A DNA stretch of 64,000 nucleotides from assembly GCA_020846635.1 (NCBI GenBank), contig JADLDO010000032.1, forward strand, positions 124,001-188,000, in the 5' to 3' direction. This DNA is from Caldilineaceae bacterium (GTDB taxonomy: Bacteria > Chloroflexota > Anaerolineae > Caldilineales > Caldilineaceae). The notes beneath the pieces are model-generated. The model worked only from the letters and a program-made list of their open reading frames with translations. It ran no database searches and was not told where the DNA came from. Shown here piece after piece: positions 1 through 8,035 of this stretch; the first letter of the stretch is position 1, and each line of letters starts with the position of its first letter. Both the position numbers and the translations under genes were made by a program.

Positions 1-611
1 TACTCTTTGGGCGGGTTAAAGGGCGCATGGGGGTCGAAGATATTGACGCTCATCAGCCACGGGCCATCATGTGCTTCGCGCATAAAGTCAATGGCGCGGT
101 CGGCACACCAGGTCGTCTGGTGCAGTTCGGCGGGAATCCCTTCGGGGCGCTTGTGAAGCGCGGTCAGATCATGCCCCTGGCTGCGCATCCAATCGCCATA
201 GGCGTGACCCGTGGGCCAGCGGTCGTTGGGGTCATGGCTCCAATGAAAGACACGATAGCCGTCATCTTGGGGGCGCGGTTCGATGCGATAGGCCGCACCT
301 GCCAAGTGAAATTTGCCCGCCAGCCCGCAATCATAGCCGCCATCCTTGAGCAGCTTGGTGACAAGCGGCGCGGCTTCATCCCAATAGTCGTTGCCATTCA
401 TCGAGCCGTGGACAGTGCTGGCATATTTGCCTGTTAGAAAACTGGCGCGGCTGGGGGTGCAGATGGGGCTTTGACAGTAGGCATGGGTAAAGGCCACGCC
501 GCTTTCCACCAGCCGGTCAATGTTGGGCGTGCGAATGTGCGAATTGCCCAGGCTGCGGATGGTGTCCCAGCGTTGCTGGTCAGTACAGATCCAGAGTATG
601 TTGGGTTGCAT
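1..611 (-). CDS. Sulfatase (S1/alkaline-phosphatase superfamily), 3' end cut by window edge
   Basis: Reading from 611 towards 1 gives 203 residues with no stop, so the C-terminal part lies outside the window. The start is an ATG at 611 with a GGGAG-like site about ten bases upstream. The metal-binding start of the fold is seen as WICTDQQR (Asp11, Gln12), and the sulfatase signature CTPSR at residues 51-55 puts the cysteine that becomes formylglycine at position 51. A GKFH segment after the signature fits the family's catalytic Lys/His region. The family hydrolyses sulfate esters on sugars or aromatics, and an anaerobic or FGE-type maturase must be encoded elsewhere. No signal peptide is visible, so a cytoplasmic enzyme is likely. 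Related phosphonate monoester hydrolases share the same signature, so the exact ester is unknown. Confidence 0.88.
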   Translation of the reverse strand, partial: MQPNILWICTDQQRWDTIRSLGNSHIRTPNIDRLVESGVAFTHAYCQSPICTPSRASFLTGKYASTVHGSMNGNDYWDEAAPLVTKLLKDGGYDCGLAGKFHLAGAAYRIEPRPQDDGYRVFHWSHDPNDRWPTGHAYGDWMRSQGHDLTALHKRPEGIPAELHQTTWCADRAIDFMREAHDGPWLMSVNIFDPHAPFNPPKE

Positions 612-841
612 AGGGAATTTCTCCCGAAATCTAGTCGCGTGACATGGGGCAACTCAAATCAAAAAGGTAGGCCGCACAAGCATACCATTTGCAGCCTTTC
701 ACTGGAAACATACCATCCTCTATATTCCCCTCACATACATTGGCCTATGGTCAAGGCTCGCCCTGTGGCGTAGAGTGTATGCAACGCGGCAGCATCAGCG
801 TGTCGCCTGAACACGACCCGGAGATGAAAGGAGCGAGAGCT

Positions 842-1222
842 ATGGGTGCTTTGTATGATGCCTTAGTCAATCTATCCTCCGTACGGGATGCGGAAATACT
901 GGATGGCTACCGGCGTTATGAGTCGCTGCTTGAAACGATTTTGACACCAGAGCAGATAGAGACCTATGCGGACTACATCAACCAAGTCGATGTGATTCGC
1001 ATTTTCGAGGAGATGAGTCCCGATGAACTCGCCAATTTGCCGGTAGGTATGCCTGAGATTGCCGCGGCCATCCTGGCTGATACCAACATTTCGATGGAAA
1101 ACCGGCGCGTGGTCGCCTTGCTCGACCAGCGTGGTGAAGATGAGATCACGCCGGATTTCAACCAACACCATGAGAATAGACCCCATGAGAGTACAGTGCG
1201 TGGGGACGCAGTCACCCTATAA
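842..1222 (+). CDS. Small hypothetical protein (126 aa)
   Basis: I do not recognise this family. The ATG at 842 is preceded by AAAGGAG at 827-833 with an eight-base spacer, which makes it a better start than the in-frame codons further upstream (689, 824). The product is acidic and appears mostly helical, with no signal peptide, membrane segment or cysteine motif. It is divergent from the sulfatase and convergent with the alditol oxidase, and an 11-bp hairpin follows its stop. Coding status rests on the good ribosome-binding site, the terminator and plausible codon use. It could still be a chance frame. Confidence 0.55.
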   Translation: MGALYDALVNLSSVRDAEILDGYRRYESLLETILTPEQIETYADYINQVDVIRIFEEMSPDELANLPVGMPEIAAAILADTNISMENRRVVALLDQRGEDEITPDFNQHHENRPHESTVRGDAVTL

Positions 1223-1250
1223 GCGCAAGCGGGCGATGGGTTAGATTGAC

Positions 1251-1277
1251 AGGGGAAGGTCATAACGACCTTCCCCT
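1251..1277. terminator. Bidirectional hairpin between convergent genes
   Basis: A perfect 11-bp inverted repeat (AGGGGAAGGTC / GACCTTCCCCT) with a five-base loop sits between the convergent stops at 1222 and 1303. Only a weak T tract follows, so it may act with Rho or simply protect both mRNA ends. Confidence 0.6.
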
Positions 1278-1302
1278 CATTGCATTGGGCTGCACCTCTG
1301 CA

Positions 1303-2586
1303 CTACACCTCTGTGCCAAAGATATATTTGTCCACATAAGGATTGCGGAACTTGCCTTGCGGATCATAGGCGTGCAGCAACTCGCGGAACTCCGGCAGCT
1401 TCGGATAGAGCGATTGCAGGTGGACGGGTGACATCGTAAAGAGCTTGCCCCAATGGGGACGGGCCTGGAAGGGGGCGAATGCTTCCTCGATTGTGGGCAG
1501 CAATTTCTGCACCACCGCCCAATTTTTGCGCCATGAAAAGTGGATGCCGACAGAATCGCGCTGGTAGCTTGGGCTCATCCACAGACTGTCGGCGGCGACG
1601 GTACGTACCTCTGAAATCCAGAGCAGTGATTCAATTGGCCCTTGCGAACTGAGGATGCGTATAACGGCGCGCATGGCCTCCACGGCATGTTGGCGCGGCA
1701 CAAAGTATTCCGTCTGCAACTCGTCACCGCTGGCGGGCGTGTGATCCACGCGGAAGTGGGGCAGCCGCTCATGCCAGGGGCCAACGACGCCCATTTGCTC
1801 TGTACATGGGGCGGCAGGCAGCGCCGTAACAGGATGGCGAGGGGCGGGCGCGTGGATCGCCTCAAAAAGCGTGGGGGCCACAGCCAACGCCGCGCCATTG
1901 GTGAGATGACGCTTGAGCCAGAGTTGATTCACCCGTTCCTTTTGCCAGTCGGTAAAGAGGCTGACGCTGTAGGCGCTTGACGTAATCTCGTCGAAATGTG
2001 CTTCAACTTGTGCCACCGGCAGATCTTCATAGACCTCCTGCTGCATGACAAAGGCAGGGGCGATGTCGAGCGTAACCTTTGTGATCGCCCCAACAGCACC
2101 TAGCCCAACCACAGCCCCCTCAAACTCCTCCCGATTTTGCTCACGCGCAAGCAGCACCAGATCGCCATTGGCCTTGACCAATTCCAACGCGGCTACGGCT
2201 GTGGCAAGGTTGCCATTGTGGTCGCCTGAGCCATGCGTCGCCGTCGAGATCGCACCGGCAACGGTGATATGGGGCAGCGACGCCATGTTGTGGATGGCAT
2301 AGCCGTCGGCGTGAAGCTGTTGGCAAAGCTGCCCATAGGTGATGCTGCCATTCACTGTCACGGTGTGACGCTCGCGGTCAACCAAAAACGTAGGTTCGAG
2401 ATCGTCAAGCGAGACGAGATCCCCTGTCGCGTCGGCAATGTCGTTGAACGAATGGCGCGAGCCGAGCACTTTAAGCTTGCTGCTTTGGCTGACCAACGCT
2501 TGAAGTTGTTCGACTGTCTGGGGACGGTGGACGCGGGCCGTACTGAAGGTGTGATGACCGGCCCAATTCTGTAGGTTTGCGCTCAT
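1303..2586 (-). CDS. FAD-linked alditol (xylitol/sorbitol) oxidase
   Basis: This 427-residue protein matches the size and layout of alditol oxidases (AldO/xylitol oxidase, vanillyl-alcohol-oxidase fold). These use O2 to oxidise the terminal hydroxyl of polyols such as xylitol, giving the aldose and H2O2. The motif GSRHSFN at 42-48 supplies His45, the usual covalent FAD attachment site. MASLPH and ATHGSG follow in the FAD domain, and EVRTVAADS and HWGK occur in the C-terminal substrate domain, where the family places its catalytic Glu/Arg and Lys. The ATG at 2586 has AGGAG seven bases upstream. It is divergent from the pentose-type ABC importer and FGGY kinase, consistent with joint polyol or pentose use. 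A related L-gulonolactone oxidase is less likely given the motif matches. Confidence 0.85.
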   Translation of the reverse strand: MSANLQNWAGHHTFSTARVHRPQTVEQLQALVSQSSKLKVLGSRHSFNDIADATGDLVSLDDLEPTFLVDRERHTVTVNGSITYGQLCQQLHADGYAIHNMASLPHITVAGAISTATHGSGDHNGNLATAVAALELVKANGDLVLLAREQNREEFEGAVVGLGAVGAITKVTLDIAPAFVMQQEVYEDLPVAQVEAHFDEITSSAYSVSLFTDWQKERVNQLWLKRHLTNGAALAVAPTLFEAIHAPAPRHPVTALPAAPCTEQMGVVGPWHERLPHFRVDHTPASGDELQTEYFVPRQHAVEAMRAVIRILSSQGPIESLLWISEVRTVAADSLWMSPSYQRDSVGIHFSWRKNWAVVQKLLPTIEEAFAPFQARPHWGKLFTMSPVHLQSLYPKLPEFRELLHAYDPQGKFRNPYVDKYIFGTEV

Positions 2587-2599
2587 CTATCGGCTCCTG

Positions 2600-2629
2600 T
2601 TGGTTGGTAGCTCGTTGCTGGAGTATACT
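2600..2629 (+). promoter_or_regulatory. Candidate sigma-70-type promoter of the sugar importer operon
   Basis: TTGGTT (2600-2605), an 18-base spacer and TATACT (2624-2629) lie about 30 bases before the importer ATPase start in the short divergent gap with the alditol oxidase. The -10 matches five of six bases and the -35 is weaker. Assigned by eye only. Confidence 0.4.
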
Positions 2630-2658
2630 GCGCATAATAATAGCCTCAGAGGGAAAAA

Positions 2659-4206
2659 ATGCACAGCCAGGACGATCTGCTTGTCCTCCACGAAATCACC
2701 AAAGATTTTCCCGGCATTCGCGCCGTTGACCACGTTTCGCTGCGCCTGGGCCGCGGGGAGATCCATGGCCTTGTCGGCGAGAATGGCGCGGGGAAATCCA
2801 CCCTAATCAAAATCCTCGCCGGGGCTGTGTCCAGGGACTCCGGCGAGATCCGGCTTGCCGGGCAGCCGGTGGCCTTTCACAGCGCCCAGGATGCCGCACG
2901 CTTGGGATTGGCCTTTGTCCACCAAGAATTAAACCTCATTCCCTATTTTGACGCAGCCGAGAATATTTTCTTGGGGCGACCCTATCCCAAGCGTTGGTTG
3001 GGGAGCATCGACCGGCGCGCACTGCGGCGACAGGCGGCGGCGCTCTTGGCCGAATTGGGAACGACACTGCCTGTGGATGTGCCGGTATCGCAGTTGAGCC
3101 CCGGACAGCAGACCATGATTTCGGTGGCGCGTGGCTTTGCCGCCGATGCGTCACTGGTGGTGCTGGACGAGCCGACCGCCGCGCTGACTGACCGCGAGAT
3201 CCAGCATCTCTTTACGGCGATTCGCACACTGGCCCAGCGCGGTGTCACAGTGGTCTATGTATCGCACCGGCTCCAGGAGATTTTCGACCTGACTGGCCGC
3301 GTGACGGTGATGCGTAATGGCCGCGTCGTCACCACGCAGCCGACGCAGGAATTGGACGAACCGGCGTTGGTACAGTTGATGACAGGGCGCACCGTGGAAG
3401 CTGTCTTTCCGCCGCGCCGGGCGCACAGTGGTGAGCCGCTGCTGACGGTGCAAGGGTTGAGTGGCAGCTATACGCGCGATGTCTCCTTCACGCTGCACCG
3501 CGGCGAAGTGCTGGGGATCGCCGGGCTGGTGGGCGCGGGTCGCTCTGAACTGCTGCGTATGCTCTATGGCGCGGCCCCCGTGACAGGAGGTATGTGTGTG
3601 TTGCAGGGAGCAGGGACGTTGCATCCTCGCTCACCACAAGATGCAGTGGCCGCGGGCTTTGTGCTGGTGCCGGAAGAGCGGCGCACCCAGGGGCTTTTGC
3701 TGCGCCGTTCGATCTTCGAGAATGTAACCCTCAGCCACTTGGCGCGTTATGCGCGTGCCGGGATGCTGCTGGACCGGCGGCGCGAGCAGGCTGTGACCGA
3801 AGAATTGGGGCGGCGTTTGGCCCTGCGCGCCACGTCGCCACGCCAGTTGGTAGGAGAGCTTTCGGGCGGCAACCAGCAGAAGGTTGTCTTTGCGCGCGGG
3901 CTAGCCGGTGAAACCCAAGTGCTGATGCTGGACGAACCCACACGCGGCATTGATGTGGGGGCCAAACAAGAGCTATACCAGTTGATTCGCCAACTTGCCG
4001 CGCAAGGGGTAGGCATCCTGCTGGTTTCCTCTGAACTGCCCGAATTGCTAGGACTGGCAGACCGGCTGCTGGTGCTGCACGAAGGGCGGCAGACAGCCTT
4101 GCTCAACGCGGGGGAAGTAGACGAGGAGGCCGTTTTGCGCTATTGTTACGAGCTAGAGCGCGAGAAGAACCCCTCTCCGACAGTACACCTTGCATCACCT
4201 AAATAG
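2659..4206 (+). CDS. Sugar ABC importer ATPase, RbsA/XylG type (two ABC domains)
   Basis: The 515-residue length and duplicated nucleotide-binding domains are typical of the CUT2 (ribose/xylose/galactose) ATPases. Domain 1 has Walker A GENGAGKST at 40-48, signature LSPGQQ and Walker B VVLDEPTAAL. Domain 2 has the degenerate Walker A GLVGAGRSE normal for this family, signature LSGGNQQK and VLMLDEPTRGID. It powers uptake of a monosaccharide through the permease encoded 16 bases downstream. The binding lipoprotein and an FGGY kinase follow in the same direction, so this is one uptake and phosphorylation operon. The ATG at 2659 has a GAGGG site. The sugar itself cannot be read from the sequence. 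Confidence 0.93.
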   Translation: MHSQDDLLVLHEITKDFPGIRAVDHVSLRLGRGEIHGLVGENGAGKSTLIKILAGAVSRDSGEIRLAGQPVAFHSAQDAARLGLAFVHQELNLIPYFDAAENIFLGRPYPKRWLGSIDRRALRRQAAALLAELGTTLPVDVPVSQLSPGQQTMISVARGFAADASLVVLDEPTAALTDREIQHLFTAIRTLAQRGVTVVYVSHRLQEIFDLTGRVTVMRNGRVVTTQPTQELDEPALVQLMTGRTVEAVFPPRRAHSGEPLLTVQGLSGSYTRDVSFTLHRGEVLGIAGLVGAGRSELLRMLYGAAPVTGGMCVLQGAGTLHPRSPQDAVAAGFVLVPEERRTQGLLLRRSIFENVTLSHLARYARAGMLLDRRREQAVTEELGRRLALRATSPRQLVGELSGGNQQKVVFARGLAGETQVLMLDEPTRGIDVGAKQELYQLIRQLAAQGVGILLVSSELPELLGLADRLLVLHEGRQTALLNAGEVDEEAVLRYCYELEREKNPSPTVHLASPK

Positions 4207-4222
4207 AGAACATTGATTCATC

Positions 4223-5224
4223 ATGGCCGTACGCACCGACGCAGAATCCCCAGAGATCCCTTCACTTGAGAATGCACAGCCGCATACCCCTTGGGGCGGT
4301 TGGCTGCGCAGCTATGGCACTTTTCTTGGCCTGGTGCTGATGGTGGTGACCTTTTCGCTGCTTCGTCCTGACGCGTTCCTAAGCTTTAACAATTTACGCA
4401 ATATCCTGGAGCAGGCAGCGATCCTCGGCATCGTGGCGACGACGATGACCATTGTCATGGTCGTGGGTGATTTCGATCTGTCGGTGGGCGCGCTGGCGAG
4501 TCTTTGCGGCGTGGTCGCGGCCGATCTGATGATCCGCGAGACGGGGTTGGGGCCGAGCATTGCCGTAGCGCTGGGCGTTGGTGCCGCCGCGGGGCTGCTC
4601 AACGGCGTGTTAGTGGCTTATGCAGGGCTGTCGGCCTTTGTCGCCACATTGGCGACCATGACGGCTTATCGCGGCCTGTCACTCTGGTATACCGACGGTG
4701 CAACGCTCTTTTCGGGGCTTCCCGAAGGCTTTCGCACCATCGGGCAAGGGATGACCGGGCCAGTGCCCAATTCGGTCTTGATCCTGGCCGCGGTGGTGAT
4801 TGTCGCCTGGTTTGTGCTGGAGCAGACGACCTTTGGACGCAAGCTCTATGCGGTGGGGGGGAATGCTGAGGCCTCCTACTTGGCAGGGCTGAATGTGCGG
4901 CGTTTGCGGCTGCTGGCCTTTATCTGCTCAGGGTTGGGCGCGGCGCTTGCGGGGATCGTGCTGACCAGCCGGCTCTTTTCGGCGCATCCAACGGCGGGCG
5001 AGCCGTTTATGCTGAACTCCATCGCGGCGGTCTTTCTGGGCATGACCATGTTTCGTGAGGGGGAGGCGCATGTGCCGGGGACGCTGACCGGCGTGCTGCT
5101 GCTGGGCATGATGAGCAACGGGCTCAACATGCTCCACGTGAATTCCTATATCCAGTCTGTATTGACTGGTTCAATCATTGTCCTGGCGGTGCTGGTTTCA
5201 GGGCTGGCGCGGCGCAGGCTGTAG
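4223..5224 (+). CDS. Sugar ABC importer permease, RbsC/XylH type
   Basis: A 333-residue integral membrane protein with eight or more hydrophobic segments, including an early GTFLGLVLMVVTFSLL helix and the family-typical region GDFDLSVGA after the third segment, where CUT2 permeases carry their best-conserved motif. It forms the homodimeric channel for the importer whose ATPase lies just upstream and whose binding protein follows. The ATG at 4223 begins 16 bases after the ATPase stop. No ATPase or binding domain is fused. It is confidently a BPD_transp_2 family permease, with substrate specificity unknown. Confidence 0.92.
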   Translation: MAVRTDAESPEIPSLENAQPHTPWGGWLRSYGTFLGLVLMVVTFSLLRPDAFLSFNNLRNILEQAAILGIVATTMTIVMVVGDFDLSVGALASLCGVVAADLMIRETGLGPSIAVALGVGAAAGLLNGVLVAYAGLSAFVATLATMTAYRGLSLWYTDGATLFSGLPEGFRTIGQGMTGPVPNSVLILAAVVIVAWFVLEQTTFGRKLYAVGGNAEASYLAGLNVRRLRLLAFICSGLGAALAGIVLTSRLFSAHPTAGEPFMLNSIAAVFLGMTMFREGEAHVPGTLTGVLLLGMMSNGLNMLHVNSYIQSVLTGSIIVLAVLVSGLARRRL

Positions 5225-5274
5225 TCATGACAGGCCCATTGCAAACTATCGTTGATCAACAAGGAGAAAGAAAG

Positions 5275-6285
5275 ATGTTTCGTCATTCCTGGTGCAATTC
5301 GTGGCGTGTTGGTATCGTCGCGATGCTACTGTTACTGCTCACTGCCTGTGTCGCACCTGCTGTGGCCCCGGCTGCGGATTCCGGCGCGGCCCAAAGCGAG
5401 GCGGCTGCAACCGAGGCACCGGCAGAAGAAGCCGGAGGCGACACGGTTACGATTGCGGTGGTGACACCCTATATGGCAAACGCTACCACCAAGTTTGTCA
5501 TCGACCAGTTCGAGCAGTATGCGACCGAAGCGGGCTGGAATGTCAGTGTCACTGACACCAACGCCGACTTCAACGCGCTGGTCAGTCGTATTGAGGATGC
5601 CGTGACCCAGGATGTGGATGCGATTGTGCTTGGCATGGGCGACCCGGCGCAGATGACGAAGGGGTTGGAATCGGCCCAGGCCGCGGGCATTCCCGTCTTT
5701 GGTCTGGACGCAGGGACGGGGCCAGGGGTGGTACTCAACATCACCTCGGACAACGCGCAGTTGGGCAAGGAGACTGCTCACTATCTCGCCGAGGCGATTG
5801 GCGGCGCGGGTAATGTGATTCTGTTTACCCATGACCCGCATCCCGGCGTGCGCGCACGCGCCGAGGCCGCGGCTGCTGAGCTCGCCAACTATCCCGACAT
5901 CACCGTGATCGAGAGCCGTCATATCGAAGTGCCAGGGCCGGTGGACTTTGCCCGCACCTTGACCCAAGATTTGTTGACTGCCTATCCTAACGATGGCGAC
6001 ATTGCCGGCATCTGGGCCGGATGGGATGAGCCTGCATTGGGCGCGGTGCAGGCCATTGAGGCCGCGGGGCGCGAAGGCATTGTGGTCGTGGGCATCGACG
6101 GCACTGACTTTGCCCAAGAGGAGATCAAGAAGGGGAGCAGCTTCAAGGCTACCATCGCCCAGGATTTTGACACGATGGCGAAGGAAATGACCAGTGTGAT
6201 CTCCGGCTATCTTGAGGGCAAGATGCCTGAGAGCGATGTGATGACCATCCCCGGCGTGCTGATTACGCCGGAGACGGTTGAGTAG
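5275..6285 (+). CDS. Sugar-binding lipoprotein, RbsB-like (periplasmic-binding fold)
   Basis: This is the extracytoplasmic receptor of the CUT2 importer. I place the start at ATG 5275 (336 aa) because AAGGAG at 5261-5266 is eight bases before it. An earlier in-frame ATG at 5227 would add residues without a signal sequence. A type II signal peptide ends in LLTAC with the lipidated Cys at residue 25, followed by an Ala/Glu/Pro-rich linker to about residue 65. The mature part starts with VTIAVVTPYMAN and contains VDAIVLGMGDPAQ and GIPVFGLDAG, the strand and loop pattern of Peripla_BP_4 proteins that bind ribose, xylose or related sugars. The cluster order (ATPase, permease, binding protein, kinase) supports a pentose-like ligand. 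Confidence 0.9.
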   Translation: MFRHSWCNSWRVGIVAMLLLLLTACVAPAVAPAADSGAAQSEAAATEAPAEEAGGDTVTIAVVTPYMANATTKFVIDQFEQYATEAGWNVSVTDTNADFNALVSRIEDAVTQDVDAIVLGMGDPAQMTKGLESAQAAGIPVFGLDAGTGPGVVLNITSDNAQLGKETAHYLAEAIGGAGNVILFTHDPHPGVRARAEAAAAELANYPDITVIESRHIEVPGPVDFARTLTQDLLTAYPNDGDIAGIWAGWDEPALGAVQAIEAAGREGIVVVGIDGTDFAQEEIKKGSSFKATIAQDFDTMAKEMTSVISGYLEGKMPESDVMTIPGVLITPETVE

Positions 6286-6303
6286 GCTCTGTTTTCATCT
6301 CTG

Positions 6304-6333
6304 CGCCCAAAGGGCTTCCGGCGGCTCTGGGCG
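6304..6333. repeat. Inverted repeat between binding protein and kinase genes
   Basis: CGCCCA (6304-6309) pairs with TGGGCG (6328-6333), and an inner GCCC-AAA-GGGC can also fold. The core GCGCCCAAAG recurs at 7966-7975 and 22146-22155, so this looks like a member of a small dispersed hairpin family that may tune mRNA between the two genes. Confidence 0.45.
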
Positions 6334-6356
6334 AGAAAATTGCTGAATGAAGCCAC

Positions 6357-7871
6357 ATGAACGTACTCGTCGCACTCGACATTGGCACCACCGGCACGAA
6401 GGCCGCGCTGGTAGACCCACAAGGCCGCATCATCGCGTCCGGCTATGCTCAATACCCCACCTTTACCGATGGCAAGCGGGTGGAGCAGGAGCCGGAGGCA
6501 TGGTGGCGGGCGACGGGCGAGGCATTGGCTGCGCTCTGGCAGCAAGCACCCACGGGGCTGGCTGTGGCGGGCGTGGCGCTGAGCGGACAGATGCAGGACA
6601 CGATCTTGTTAGGCACTCAAGGAGCATTGGGGCGAGCGATCCTCTATTCCGATTGCCGCGCCGAGGATGAGGCGCGGCAGTTGGACGAGCAGATTGGCGC
6701 AGCAGAGCTAGCCGCGCTCAGTGGCAATCCCCAAACCGCTTCCAGCGTGCTTGCCAAGTGGCTTTGGTTGGCACAGCACGCCCCGGCGCAACTGGCGGCT
6801 GCACAGACGCTGCTGTTGGGCGCGCATGACTACGTCACCTGGCGGCTTTGTGGCGCACGAACCACCGACTATACCACCGCAGCCACCACCGGGCTGTTGG
6901 CCCTTCGCACTAATTGCTGGGATGAAGCGACCCTGCGCACATTGGGGCTGAATCCAGCATTGCTGCCGACGCTCCAGCGGGCAGGCGCGCAGGTGGGCAT
7001 GGTTAGCGCCGATGCCGCTGACCTGACCGGCTTGCCGCAAGGAGTGCCCATCTTTCAAGGGGTGGGCGACCTGGGCGCGACCACGGTGGGGGTGGGCGCG
7101 GGGCTGCCGGGGCGGCTCTATGGCTACTTGGGTACAAGCGGCTGGCTGGCTTCCACAATGACCCAAGCGGAGCCGCGCCCGGATCAAGGCATCTTCACAC
7201 TGCGCCATCCCGACCCTACGCAACTGATCCAGGTCGCGCCCATGCTGACCGCCGGGGGCAACCTGGAGTGGCTGCGCAGTCTGTTTTGCTCTGTGATGGG
7301 GCAGGAGGCGGCGAACGGGGTGGACTTTGACCTACTCAACCGGTTAGCCGCTTCTGCACCAGCGGGCAGCCACGGTCTGCTCTATCTTCCCTACTTAGCG
7401 GGAGAGCGTTCCCCCTTTAATGCGCCGGATGCGCGCGCCTGCTTTATCGGCCTCTCGGCGCAGAGCGGCGCAAGCGAGATGGCGCGGGCTGTGCTGGAGG
7501 GGACGGCGTTGGCCTACCGCGCGCTGCGCGAGACGTTGGCTGTAGAGCAGTCGGGACCCTTGTTGTTGGTTGGAGGTGGAGCGAAATCGCCGCTTTGGGC
7601 GCAGATCTTCGCCGATGTGCTGGCCGCGCCAGTGCATGTGGCGGCTGATCCGGGCAATGCAGCGGCGCGTGGCGCGGCGTTGATCGCAGGCCAAACATTA
7701 GGCTGGTTTGAGGGTTACATGCCTGCGCCGGACTTCTTCCCGGTGGCGCAAGTCTACACACCAAACCCGGCGCATTATGCCCTCTATGACCGGCTCTTTG
7801 GCCTCTTTACGCTGCTCCATCGCCAGCTAGAAAGCACATTTGCCGGTCTGGCGGCTGTGCGGCAGGGATGA
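6357..7871 (+). CDS. FGGY-family carbohydrate kinase (xylulokinase-like)
   Basis: This 504-residue protein has the FGGY sugar-kinase layout. The N-terminal phosphate-binding DIGTTGTKAAL is at 8-18, SGQMQD at 76-81 occupies the position of the xylulokinase SGQMHG motif, GVGDLGATTVG carries the probable catalytic Asp, and GGGAKSPLWAQIFADVL is the C-terminal adenosine motif. It phosphorylates a ketose or polyol after import. Gln and Asp in place of the xylulokinase His-Gly near residue 80 suggest a substrate other than D-xylulose. The ATG at 6357 follows the binding-protein gene by 71 bases with only a weak Shine-Dalgarno. It probably ends the importer operon. Confidence 0.86.
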   Translation: MNVLVALDIGTTGTKAALVDPQGRIIASGYAQYPTFTDGKRVEQEPEAWWRATGEALAALWQQAPTGLAVAGVALSGQMQDTILLGTQGALGRAILYSDCRAEDEARQLDEQIGAAELAALSGNPQTASSVLAKWLWLAQHAPAQLAAAQTLLLGAHDYVTWRLCGARTTDYTTAATTGLLALRTNCWDEATLRTLGLNPALLPTLQRAGAQVGMVSADAADLTGLPQGVPIFQGVGDLGATTVGVGAGLPGRLYGYLGTSGWLASTMTQAEPRPDQGIFTLRHPDPTQLIQVAPMLTAGGNLEWLRSLFCSVMGQEAANGVDFDLLNRLAASAPAGSHGLLYLPYLAGERSPFNAPDARACFIGLSAQSGASEMARAVLEGTALAYRALRETLAVEQSGPLLLVGGGAKSPLWAQIFADVLAAPVHVAADPGNAAARGAALIAGQTLGWFEGYMPAPDFFPVAQVYTPNPAHYALYDRLFGLFTLLHRQLESTFAGLAAVRQG

Positions 7872-7917
7872 TGGCATCGAGAAGCCGCCGGACGGTAAAC
7901 GGGAGCCCTCTGGGCGC

Positions 7918-8029
7918 GGCTACGAAACAACGCCCCCTAAACGGGGCTTGCCAGACCACCCTCCCGCGCCCAAAGTGCTCCCGTCAGGGGGCGTTGTCCT
8001 GTAGCCCTGCGGCTTTAGCCCTGGGCGGC
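7918..8029. repeat. Composite inverted repeat, member of a dispersed GC-rich family
   Basis: Two inverted copies of a 30-base unit (7918-7947 and, reversed, 7977-8006) share GGCTAC then ACAACGCCCCCT. The arms at 7927-7938 and 7986-7997 are a perfect 12-bp inverted repeat. A 28-base block at 8002-8029 recurs exactly, reverse-complemented, at 41014-41041. The element fills the convergent gap between kinase and glycoside hydrolase and probably folds as a terminator-like structure. Confidence 0.7.
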
Positions 8030-8035
8030 TCCCCA

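Noticed and set aside
5332..6117. 261-codon minus-strand frame within the binding-protein gene
   Set aside because: Antisense to a clear lipoprotein with signal peptide and family motifs.
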